From: Bacillota bacterium
Lineage (GTDB): Bacteria; Bacillota; Clostridia; Lachnospirales; Bianqueaceae
Assembly: GCA_017620135.1 (NCBI GenBank)
Contig: JAFZQZ010000090.1
Coordinates: 1 to 64,000 of the forward strand
Direction: 5' to 3'
DNA: 64,000 bases
This document shows positions 15,446 through 23,507 of the stretch, piece after piece. The notes beneath the pieces were generated by a model, which saw only the letters and a list, made by a program, of their open reading frames with translations, made no database searches and had not been told where the DNA came from. Within the stretch, counting starts at the first letter, position 1. Every line of letters begins with the position of its first letter. The translations under genes and the position numbers were made by a program.

Positions 15446-16813
15446 ATGAAGATAATTGTCGTGGGTTGCGGGAAGATCGGAACATATATCGTGGGGACGC
15501 TGGCAGCGGAAGGACACGATGTGACAGCAATCGATCTGTCGGAGTCTGTGATCAAAAGTATTGCTGATCAGTATGACGTTCAGACGCTGGTAGGCGACGG
15601 AACTGACTATGATACGTTGCAGGAAGCTGGCGCGGAAGAATGCCGGCTCTTCCTTGCGATGACGACATCGGATGAAAAGAATATCCTCTGTTGTTTCCTG
15701 GCAAGGAGAATGGGCGCCCATCATACGGTGGCAAGGATCGAAAAACCGGAAACATCCGACCGGGAACTCGCCTTTATCAAGCAGCAGATGAATATTTCCA
15801 TGTTTCTGAATCCGTCTCAGATCGTGGCTTCGGAGCTTTTCAACATGCTCAAGCTCCCGTCCGGCATGCACGCGGATTATTTCGCGCGCAGAAGCTTTGA
15901 GATGGTCGAGATGAAACTGCCCGCGGATTCTTCTCTGGATGGGATGACGCTGATCGATATGCGTAAACAATATAAAGGCAAATATCTGATCGTGGCTGTG
16001 GGACGCGGAGACGATGTTTTCGTTCCCGACGGGTTTTTCCGGCTGCGTGCAGGCGACCGGATCACGATGAATGCCTCGCCCGCGGAGGCGGACCGTGTCA
16101 TCTCGGAATTGGGATTCAGTACGATCGCGTCCAGAAACGTAATGATCCTGGGCGGCAGCCTGACAGCCATGCACCTCGGGAAAATGCTGGTGGAGCTGGG
16201 TACCACAGTCAAGATCATCGAGGAAGACCGTGACAGATGCCGTGATCTTTGCGAGGCAGTACCTGAGGCGATCGTTATTCATGGTGACGGCGCGCACGGA
16301 GATATGCTGATGGAAGAAGGCCTGGAAAACTGCGACGCGTTCGTAGCATTGACCGGCATGGATGAGGAAAACATCCTGATGGCGATCTACGCGGCTTCGC
16401 AGAATGTAGGCAAGACGCTGGCGAAGATCGACCGGACAGAGTTCAGCAACCTGGCGATGAAGCTTGGTCTGATGGGTCAGGTAGAGCCGAAGAAGCTGGT
16501 GGCGGATCTGATCGTTCGTTATGCCCGCGCAATCGAGAACGCGGTAGGCAACAACGTAGAAACTCTGTATAAACTGATGGGCGGCAAGGCGGAAGCGCTG
16601 GAGTTCAACGTACGTCAGAACTTTAAGAGAGCCGGTGTCGCGCTTCTCAATCTGAACGGACAGATCAAACCGAATATCCTGATCGGCGGCATCGTGCGCG
16701 GTGATCAGAGGATCATTCCCGGTCCTACCGACAGCATGCAGGTCGGCGATCGCGTTATCGTAGTTTCCGCAGGCCATACACTGTATGACCTTTCCGATAT
16801 TTTCGTCGAATAA
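15446..16813 (+). CDS. trkA: Trk potassium uptake regulatory subunit TrkA
   Basis: A 455-residue cytoplasmic gating subunit with two RCK units. The first NAD-binding domain begins KIIVVGCGKIGTYIVGTLA and continues with the acidic VTAIDLSE; the second begins NVMILGGSLTAMHLGKML. Each is followed by a TrkA-C-like domain (about 140-215 and 370-455). It binds NAD(H) or nucleotides and controls K+ flow through TrkH, whose gene follows after 18 bases. Length and layout are normal for the long TrkA form. Confidence 0.93.
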   Translation: MKIIVVGCGKIGTYIVGTLAAEGHDVTAIDLSESVIKSIADQYDVQTLVGDGTDYDTLQEAGAEECRLFLAMTTSDEKNILCCFLARRMGAHHTVARIEKPETSDRELAFIKQQMNISMFLNPSQIVASELFNMLKLPSGMHADYFARRSFEMVEMKLPADSSLDGMTLIDMRKQYKGKYLIVAVGRGDDVFVPDGFFRLRAGDRITMNASPAEADRVISELGFSTIASRNVMILGGSLTAMHLGKMLVELGTTVKIIEEDRDRCRDLCEAVPEAIVIHGDGAHGDMLMEEGLENCDAFVALTGMDEENILMAIYAASQNVGKTLAKIDRTEFSNLAMKLGLMGQVEPKKLVADLIVRYARAIENAVGNNVETLYKLMGGKAEALEFNVRQNFKRAGVALLNLNGQIKPNILIGGIVRGDQRIIPGPTDSMQVGDRVIVVSAGHTLYDLSDIFVE

Positions 16814-16831
16814 TCCTTCCTGGAGAATGAT

Positions 16832-18349
16832 ATGAATCGAAAAATGATTTTCTTCATGATCGGTCAGGTCATGGAGGTGGTGGCGGCTCTGATGATCTTA
16901 CCGCTTGTGGTCTCGATCATCTATCATGAGCGATGTATCACGGCTTTTCTAATCACGATCCTGATCTCGCTGGCCGGCGGACTGACGCTGACACTTATTT
17001 TCCGCAAAGGAAACCGCGTGATCTACGCGAAGGAAGGATTTATCATCGTCGCGCTGTCGTGGATCATCGTATCCGCGATAGGCGCGCTCCCGTTTGTTAT
17101 CAGCAAAGAGATCCCGAACTATATCGACGCGTTTTTCGAAGTAGTCAGCGGCTTTACGACGACAGGTGCTTCGATCCTTCGGGATGTGGAAGCGATGAGT
17201 AAAGGAATGCTGTTCTGGCGAAGCTTTACGCACTGGATCGGCGGTATGGGCGTGATCGTGTTCATGATGGCGATCGTTCCTTCGCAGAATGACCGCAACA
17301 TGCATGTCATGCGGGCAGAGGTGCCCGGGCCGACCGTAGGTAAGCTGGTGCCGCGTCTTCGTGATACCGCGCGGATCCTGTATCTTCTTTATATCGCGAT
17401 CAGCGTGATCGAGGTGATCTTCCTCCTGGCTGGCGGCATGTCTGTTTTTGAAAGCTTCTGTCACATGTTCGGTACCGCCGGTACCGGCGGCTTCGGTGTC
17501 AAGGGAGATTCCATCACCTCGTACAGTCCGTATCTGCAGTGGGTCATCACGATCTTCATGATGATGTTCGGTGTCAACTTCAACCTGTACTATCTGGTCG
17601 TACGAAAACAGCTCAAGCTGGCGCTGCAATCCACGGAGCTTCGCTGTTATCTCCTGATCTGGGTGGGAGCGAACGTGCTGATCGTTCTGAATCTGATGAG
17701 CCGGATGGGGCTTACATTCAATCTGGCTCTTCGCCAGTCAGCCTTCCAGACGGCTTCTATCCTGACGACGACCGGTTACGCGACGGCTGACTTCAACACC
17801 TGGCCGCAGCTTTCGAAGTCGATCCTGCTTGTCCTGATGTTTATCGGCGGATGTGCCGGTTCCACAGGCGGCGGTCTGAAAGTCTCGCGTGTGATGATGC
17901 TCTTTTCCGACATCAAACGGGAACTGAGACATCTGCTGCATCCCAGATCCGTCGAGATCATCAAATTCGAGGGCAAGCGTCTGGATAATACTGTGCTGCA
18001 TTCCGTCAACTCGTACTTTTCTCTGTATATGGCATTGTTGATCCTGATGATCCTCTTGCTGGCGTTTGACAAGTCTGATTTCGAGACGGATGTTACAGCC
18101 GCGATCGCCTGTTTCAACAATATCGGTCCCGGTTTTGCGGCCGTTGGTCCGTCGGCGAACTACGCGGACTATTCATGGTTCTCCAAGCTTGTGCTGGCAG
18201 CCGGTATGCTGCTTGGACGTCTGGAGATCTATCCGATCGTGATCGCGCTGACGCCGGCTACCTGGACGACGAGAAACCTGCTGACGCTGCGGGAACGTAT
18301 CCGGATCGCGTATCAGCGGTCGTATCACCGCCGTCATCACGAGGAATAG
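16832..18349 (+). CDS. trkH: Trk potassium channel subunit TrkH
   Basis: A 505-residue polytopic membrane protein with the four-repeat pore of the SKT superfamily. Filter-like sequences are visible: SGFTTTGASIL, GTAGTGGFGVKG, TTTGYATADF and FNNIGPGFAAVGP, together with SFTHWIGGMGVIVFMMA. It forms the K+-conducting pore in the membrane, gated by TrkA from the gene directly upstream. RsmI starts one base after the stop codon, so the operon continues into RNA-modification and galactose genes. Confidence 0.93.
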   Translation: MNRKMIFFMIGQVMEVVAALMILPLVVSIIYHERCITAFLITILISLAGGLTLTLIFRKGNRVIYAKEGFIIVALSWIIVSAIGALPFVISKEIPNYIDAFFEVVSGFTTTGASILRDVEAMSKGMLFWRSFTHWIGGMGVIVFMMAIVPSQNDRNMHVMRAEVPGPTVGKLVPRLRDTARILYLLYIAISVIEVIFLLAGGMSVFESFCHMFGTAGTGGFGVKGDSITSYSPYLQWVITIFMMMFGVNFNLYYLVVRKQLKLALQSTELRCYLLIWVGANVLIVLNLMSRMGLTFNLALRQSAFQTASILTTTGYATADFNTWPQLSKSILLVLMFIGGCAGSTGGGLKVSRVMMLFSDIKRELRHLLHPRSVEIIKFEGKRLDNTVLHSVNSYFSLYMALLILMILLLAFDKSDFETDVTAAIACFNNIGPGFAAVGPSANYADYSWFSKLVLAAGMLLGRLEIYPIVIALTPATWTTRNLLTLRERIRIAYQRSYHRRHHEE

Positions 18350-18350
18350 C

Positions 18351-19193
18351 ATGGGGACCCTGTATCTTTGCCCGACGCCGATTGGAAATCTGTCGGATAT
18401 TTCCGAAAGGGTGCTGGAAACGCTCCGGTCGGTGGATGTGATCGCCTGTGAGGATACGCGCACATCGCTGGGGCTGCTTACACATTTTGATATTCATAAA
18501 CCGCTCATCAGCTATCACAAGTTCAACGAACAGGAGCGCTCCGAGGAGATCATCAGAAGGCTCAAAGGCCTGGATCAGCCGGAGGAGGACGTCGCGCTGA
18601 TCTCGGATGCCGGTATGCCGGCGATCTCCGATCCCGGGCAGATCCTGGTCAGGAAATGCCATGATGCGGGGATCCATGTGACAGCGCTGCCGGGACCCTG
18701 CGCGTTCGTGACGGCTCTGGCGCTGTCGGGACTTGATTCCAGGAGGTTCAGCTTCGAAGGGTTCCTTCCCACGGATAAAAAAGAGAGAGAAGAAGTGCTC
18801 GAAGCGCTCGCTAAAGCGCGTGGGACCACGATCTTCTATGAAGCGCCGCACAGGCTCAAGGAGACCCTGAAACTGCTTTCCAAATCAGCGGGAGGACGTC
18901 CGGCGGCCTGTGTGCGGGAGATCTCCAAAAGGTTTGAGGAGGTCCGACTGGGGACGATCGAGGAGCTTGGCATCTACTTTGACAGGGTCGAGCCCAGAGG
19001 TGAGTTCGTGATCCTGATCGAAGGCGTGCCGGAAGAAGAAAGACAAAAGGAAAAGGTAGCGCGCTTTGAGGACTTGAGCATTGAAGAGCATATGGCACTG
19101 TATCAGGACCTTCCGGAGAAGGACGCCATGAAAGCGGTAGCGAAGGACCGCGGGATCTCCAAGCGGGACGTCTACGCGGCGCTGAAAAAGTAA
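18351..19193 (+). CDS. rsmI: 16S rRNA 2'-O-ribose C1402 methyltransferase
   Basis: The 280-residue product matches RsmI: GTLYLCPTPIGNLSDIS at the start, ACEDTRTS, ALISDAGMPAISDPG and TALPGPCAFVTALALSG, then FEGFLP. This tetrapyrrole-methylase-fold enzyme uses SAM to methylate the ribose of C1402 in the decoding centre. The C-terminal segment carries a typical helical tail (RGISKRDVYAALKK). It starts one base after trkH and precedes the HIT gene by about 30 bases, in the same direction. Confidence 0.93.
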   Translation: MGTLYLCPTPIGNLSDISERVLETLRSVDVIACEDTRTSLGLLTHFDIHKPLISYHKFNEQERSEEIIRRLKGLDQPEEDVALISDAGMPAISDPGQILVRKCHDAGIHVTALPGPCAFVTALALSGLDSRRFSFEGFLPTDKKEREEVLEALAKARGTTIFYEAPHRLKETLKLLSKSAGGRPAACVREISKRFEEVRLGTIEELGIYFDRVEPRGEFVILIEGVPEEERQKEKVARFEDLSIEEHMALYQDLPEKDAMKAVAKDRGISKRDVYAALKK

Positions 19194-19226
19194 ACGATCG
19201 ACATTATTTATAAAGGAGTACGGGTG

Positions 19227-19661
19227 ATGGACAACTGTATTTTCTGCAAGATCGCGGCGGGCAAGATTCCGTCGAATACCGTTTATGAGGATGAAGATTT
19301 CCGTGTCATCCTGGATCTCAATCAGGGAATGAAAGGGCATATGCTGATCCTCCCGAAGGAGCATTATGAGAATTTCTACGAACTTCCGGACGAATTGGCA
19401 GCGAAAGCGATGATCCTCGCGAAAAAGCTCTCTCTGGCAGCGAGAAAGGCCTTTGCCGAGGCCGGGACGCCGCTGGATGGACTGAATATCCTCCAGAATA
19501 ACGGCGAAGCCGCCGGACAGAGCGTAATGCATTATCATCTTCACGTGCTGCCCCGGATCAAAGGGGATGACCCGCTGTTTCCGCTGTGGAGTGAAGCGGC
19601 CATGGAGTCCGATGATATGAAAGCGCTAGCGGAAAACCTGAAAGGAGCCCTGGAGTCATGA
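19227..19661 (+). CDS. HIT family nucleotide-binding hydrolase
   Basis: A short HIT-fold protein beginning DNCIFCKIAAGKIPSNTVYEDE and containing the catalytic histidine triad in MHYHLHVLPR. Such proteins hydrolyse nucleoside phosphoramidates or dinucleotides. The ATG at 19227 is eight bases after AAAGGAG; the GTG three bases before is less well placed. Its stop overlaps the start of the galactokinase-GalT gene (ATGA), which suggests coupled translation. GalT itself belongs to the HIT superfamily, but this small protein is a separate enzyme. Confidence 0.9.
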   Translation: MDNCIFCKIAAGKIPSNTVYEDEDFRVILDLNQGMKGHMLILPKEHYENFYELPDELAAKAMILAKKLSLAARKAFAEAGTPLDGLNILQNNGEAAGQSVMHYHLHVLPRIKGDDPLFPLWSEAAMESDDMKALAENLKGALES

Positions 19662-22537
19662 GTGACCAGAAGGCTTATCTGCTCGAAGAATTCATCAAGC
19701 GTTTCGGCGGGACCGAGGAGGATGTCAGAGTTTATTATGCTCCCGGACGCGTGAACCTGATCGGTGAGCATATCGACTATAACGGCGGCAAGGTATTTCC
19801 CTGCGCGCTGACTTTCGGTACCTGGGGTGCGATCAGACTGCGCACGGACCGGGTACTGCGCTTTGAAAGCCTGAATTTTCCGCACCGCGTAGAGACGAGC
19901 CTGGATCCGGTCGAGTATCGCAAGGAAGACGGCTGGTCGAACTATCCGAAGGGAGTCATCAAGGAATTCCTGATGCGGGGCGTACCGCTTAGTGGCATGG
20001 ATATCATGGTCTACGGGGAGATCCCGAACAGCTCGGGCCTTTCTTCTTCCGCTTCGCTGGAAGTCCTGATCGCTACCATGCTGAACGATCAGTTCCATAC
20101 AGGGATCGATAAAGTCACTCTGACCAAGATGTGCCAGCACTCCGAGAACACCTTCAACGGGGTGAACTGCGGGATCATGGATCAGTTTTCCGTAGGCTTA
20201 GGCCGGGAGAACAAGGCGATCCTGCTGGATTGCGCGAGCCTTGAGTACAGCTATGTACCGCTGGAACTGGGACCGGTGGCGATCGTGATCGGCAACACGA
20301 AGAAAAAGCGTGGCCTGGCGGACTCCAAGTATAACGAACGGCGCGCGGAGTGCGAACAGGCACTGGCGGATCTTCAGACGAAACTGCCTGTCAAAGCACT
20401 CTGTGATCTGACGCCCAAACAGTTTGAAGCGAATAAACGTCTGATCCAAAGCGGTGTCTGCCGTAAGAGAGCCGAACACGCGGTATATGAGAATTCGCGT
20501 GTTCTGGAGGCGGTGGAAGTCCTCTCCAGAGGGGATATTGAAGCTTTCGGAAAGCTGATGAATCAGTCCCATGATTCTCTTCGGGATCTTTATGAAGTGA
20601 CCGGAAAAGAGCTGGATACCATGGTAGAAGAAGCCCGGAAGATCCCGGGCACCTTGGGTTCCCGTATGACGGGAGCCGGTTTCGGCGGCTGTACTGTGAG
20701 CCTCGTAAAAGAGGATCAGGTAGAAGTATTTATCCGCCGGGTAAGCGAAGTCTATGAGAAAAAGACCGGCCTGAAGCCGGAATTCTATGTGGCTAAAGCC
20801 GGAAAAGGCGCCTGCCGCGTGGATGAACCCATCGAGTTTCTGGTAGAGGAACTCCTGGCATATGGTTTGACGGAAGAGCTCATAGAAAAGAATGATGTGG
20901 TCTATGTCCGCAACCAGCTGCTGGATGTTTTGAAACTGCAGGAGCCCTGGGCCGAGACGAACGGTACTCAGCCGCCGCAGGCTGCCTTTGACGCGGTCGC
21001 CAAAGCGCTTCACTTAAACCGCGGGAGTCTTCATGAAGTGAAGCGAATGGAGAAGCTCGGGATCAAGGTGGTCTTTGATGACGGCAACGGTCTTTCCTCG
21101 GAAGAGACCAGGAAGCTTCAGGCCGTGGACGCGTCCAGGGATACCTTTACCCCTGAGCCGATCCTTTCCAAGATCCTGGACTATATGGTGGATAACGGAC
21201 TCATCGAGTCGGAGAGCATCGATCACCGGGACCTGATGGACGCGAAGATCATGGGATTCTTTGTGGCGCGTCCTTCGGAAGTCTCCAGGCGTTTTGAAGC
21301 GCTTCGTCAGGATGATCCGGAAAAGGCTTCCGAGTATTTCTATCATTTGTCCCGCGCAAGCCACTATGTGATGGACGAGCGGATCAAAAAGAATCTGTAC
21401 TGGCAGACGAAGACCGAGTACGGCGATCTGGAGATCACGATCAATCTTTCCAAGCCGGAAAAGGATCCGCGCGTGATCGCGAAGATGCTGAAGATGAAGA
21501 CTTCTTCCTATCCGAAGTGTCTGCTGTGCCCGGAGAACGTGGGCTACCAGGGAAGGCTCGGCCATCCGGCGAGGCAGAACCTGAGGCAGATCCCCATGGA
21601 TCTGATCGGGGAGGAATGGTATCTGCAGTATTCTCCCTATACCTACTATAACGAGCACTGTATTTTGCTGAAGGGCGAGCATGTGCCCATGAAGATCTCG
21701 GAACTGACGTTCCGGCGGCTGTTCCAGTTCGTTACGTATCTGCCGCATTATTTTATGGGATCCAACGCCGGTCTGCCGGTGGTGGGCGGGTCGATCCTGA
21801 CCCATGAACACTACCAGGGCGGTCATCACGTGTTCCCCATGGAAAACGCCTATATCCGCTGCGAGTACCGTGACCGGTCCGTGCCGAGTGTGAAGATCGC
21901 GATGGTGCACTGGGCCATGAGCTGTATCCGGCTGACCGGAAAGAATCCTTCCGAGGTGATCCGGGTGGCATCGCACATCCTGACAGCCTGGGAAGCGTAT
22001 ACGGATCCTTCCGTAGGCGTGTATGCCTTCACGGAAGAAGACGAAAAGATGGTACCGCATAACGCCATCACGCCTATTGCCAGACGGACGAAAGACGGCG
22101 GTTATGAGCTCGATCTGGTGCTTCGCAACAATCTGACGAGCGAGGAATATCCGGACGGGATCTTCCATCCGCATCCGGAACTGCATCATATCAAGAAAGA
22201 GAATATCGGTCTGATCGAGGTCATGGGCCTGGCGGTGCTGCCGGGCCGGCTCGAGAAGGAATTGGGATTGATCCGCGGGATCCTGACCGGCATGGATGAG
22301 ACACGTCTTTCTGATGCGCAAAAGGAAAGTCTGGAAAAGCATCAGCCCTGGATCAAAGAGATGAAAGAAAAGTACGGGACCGATCTGGATGAGGAAAGAG
22401 CGGAAGAGGTCCTGAAGGATGAAGTCGGCGATATCTTCCGTAAGGTCCTGGAGGACTGCGCGGTCTTCAAGAACAGTCCGTCCGGGCTGCTCGCGTTCGA
22501 CAAGTTCATGCTCAAATGCGGATTTACCCGTTTATAA
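19658..22537 (+). CDS. Bifunctional galactokinase / galactose-1-phosphate uridylyltransferase fusion
   Basis: One 959-residue frame joins two Leloir enzymes. Residues 1 to about 387 are galactokinase: GRVNLIGEHIDY (30-41), SSGLSSSASLEV and GSRMTGAGFGGC. From about 395 on it is a class II (Bacillota-type) GalT: VRNQLLDVLKL, FVARPSEVSRRFEAL, SYPKCLLCPENVGYQGR, QYSPYTYYNEHCILL and the active-site segment THEHYQGGHH near residue 715. Both halves have near-normal length and intact motifs, so this is a true fusion and not a truncated remnant. It would turn galactose directly into glucose-1-phosphate and UDP-galactose with less loss of Gal-1-P. Nearest neighbours are HIT upstream and a cyclophilin lipoprotein downstream; GalE is 22 kb away. 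Confidence 0.9.
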   Translation: MSDQKAYLLEEFIKRFGGTEEDVRVYYAPGRVNLIGEHIDYNGGKVFPCALTFGTWGAIRLRTDRVLRFESLNFPHRVETSLDPVEYRKEDGWSNYPKGVIKEFLMRGVPLSGMDIMVYGEIPNSSGLSSSASLEVLIATMLNDQFHTGIDKVTLTKMCQHSENTFNGVNCGIMDQFSVGLGRENKAILLDCASLEYSYVPLELGPVAIVIGNTKKKRGLADSKYNERRAECEQALADLQTKLPVKALCDLTPKQFEANKRLIQSGVCRKRAEHAVYENSRVLEAVEVLSRGDIEAFGKLMNQSHDSLRDLYEVTGKELDTMVEEARKIPGTLGSRMTGAGFGGCTVSLVKEDQVEVFIRRVSEVYEKKTGLKPEFYVAKAGKGACRVDEPIEFLVEELLAYGLTEELIEKNDVVYVRNQLLDVLKLQEPWAETNGTQPPQAAFDAVAKALHLNRGSLHEVKRMEKLGIKVVFDDGNGLSSEETRKLQAVDASRDTFTPEPILSKILDYMVDNGLIESESIDHRDLMDAKIMGFFVARPSEVSRRFEALRQDDPEKASEYFYHLSRASHYVMDERIKKNLYWQTKTEYGDLEITINLSKPEKDPRVIAKMLKMKTSSYPKCLLCPENVGYQGRLGHPARQNLRQIPMDLIGEEWYLQYSPYTYYNEHCILLKGEHVPMKISELTFRRLFQFVTYLPHYFMGSNAGLPVVGGSILTHEHYQGGHHVFPMENAYIRCEYRDRSVPSVKIAMVHWAMSCIRLTGKNPSEVIRVASHILTAWEAYTDPSVGVYAFTEEDEKMVPHNAITPIARRTKDGGYELDLVLRNNLTSEEYPDGIFHPHPELHHIKKENIGLIEVMGLAVLPGRLEKELGLIRGILTGMDETRLSDAQKESLEKHQPWIKEMKEKYGTDLDEERAEEVLKDEVGDIFRKVLEDCAVFKNSPSGLLAFDKFMLKCGFTRL

Positions 22538-22559
22538 TCATGTTACAAAGAGGCAGTTT

Positions 22560-23357
22560 ATGAAAAAAGTATTTGCACTTATCCTGTGTCTGGTCCTTAC
22601 CGCGGCTTTTGTATCCGGCTGCGGAGGAAGCGTCAAAAAGGATTATCAGTATCAGTTCTCCGAGCCGGCGAAAGGAGACACCATCGCGGTGATCCATACC
22701 AGCATGGGAGATATCACGGTTCGGTTTTTCCCGGATGAAGCACCGAAAGCGGTGGAGAATTTCCTGACCCACGCGAAGGAAGGCTATTTCGACGGCCAGG
22801 AGTGGTTCCGTGTCATGGATTTCTTTATCCAGTCCGGCGACCCGACGAATACCGGCGACGGCGGCGAGAGCATCTGGGGAGAGACCTTTGAGGACGAGAT
22901 CGTCGATTATCTTTCTCCCTACTACGGAGCTCTCTGCATGGCGAACTACGGCGCTTTCACCGGCACCAACTCCTCTCAGTTCTTTATCATCACGACGGAG
23001 AATAAGGATATCACGCAGGCACAGACCGCGAATGAGAACGAGAATACGCCGAAGGATATGAAGGTCGACCAGGCCAAGCTGGACAATTATCAGAAGGTCG
23101 GCGGAGCGATCTGGCTGGACGCGCAGGTAGGTGCGCTGTACGAATCCACCCTCAGCGGCTATACCGCAACGGCACATACCGTTTTCGGTCAGGTGATCGA
23201 CGGAATGGATGTGGCGGTCGCGATCTCTCAGGTACAGACGTACTCGAAGATCCAGGAGACCGACGCGACGATCGATGATCCCAAACAGACCAAAGTGAAG
23301 GAGAATCGTCCGGTCGAACCGGTCTATATCCTGAGCATCGAAGTCAAAGAATATTGA
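22560..23357 (+). CDS. Cyclophilin-type peptidyl-prolyl isomerase, lipoprotein
   Basis: The product starts with a lipoprotein signal (KKVFALILCLVLTAAFVSGC, lipobox VSGC) and then a cyclophilin domain: VIHTSMGDITVRFFPDEAPKAVENFL, FDGQEWFRVMDFFIQSGDP, GTNSSQFFIIT and HTVFGQVIDGMDV. It would catalyse proline isomerisation during folding of exported proteins on the outer face of the membrane. An insert of about 35 residues (around ENENTPKDMKVDQ) lies between the FFIIT strand and the last core strands. The start at 22560 is chosen because the signal peptide begins there; a longer in-frame start lies inside the GalK-GalT gene. Confidence 0.9.
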   Translation: MKKVFALILCLVLTAAFVSGCGGSVKKDYQYQFSEPAKGDTIAVIHTSMGDITVRFFPDEAPKAVENFLTHAKEGYFDGQEWFRVMDFFIQSGDPTNTGDGGESIWGETFEDEIVDYLSPYYGALCMANYGAFTGTNSSQFFIITTENKDITQAQTANENENTPKDMKVDQAKLDNYQKVGGAIWLDAQVGALYESTLSGYTATAHTVFGQVIDGMDVAVAISQVQTYSKIQETDATIDDPKQTKVKENRPVEPVYILSIEVKEY

Positions 23358-23390
23358 GACAGAATGTAAGCAAACCTCACAGTTTTTGAC

Positions 23391-23419
23391 TTTACACACC
23401 CGGGTTTTTATGTTATGAT
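23391..23419 (+). promoter_or_regulatory. Promoter of nifJ
   Basis: TTTACA (23391-23396), 17-base spacer, TATGAT (23414-23419). The leader to the ATG is about 80 bases and holds a GC-rich imperfect inverted repeat (CCGGCCGCAG near 23437 against CTGCCGGCCGG near 23469). Confidence 0.6.
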
Positions 23420-23507
23420 TACCTATGGTACATGATCCGGCCGCAGGTCTCGTCCAGTTGATGATCGGCTGCCGGCCGGCCCATATAAAATGAAAGGGAG
23501 AAAAACT

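Noticed and set aside
15374-16777. Minus-strand frame of 467 codons opposite trkA
   Set aside because: His- and Arg-rich composition typical of an antisense shadow; trkA on the plus strand is clear.
21014-22342. Long minus-strand frame opposite GalT
   Set aside because: It mirrors the coding strand of a well-supported gene and shows no domain, ribosome site or signal.
23433-23482. Riboswitch in the nifJ leader
   Set aside because: There is a GC-rich imperfect inverted repeat, but it has no T run and fits no riboswitch pattern I know.
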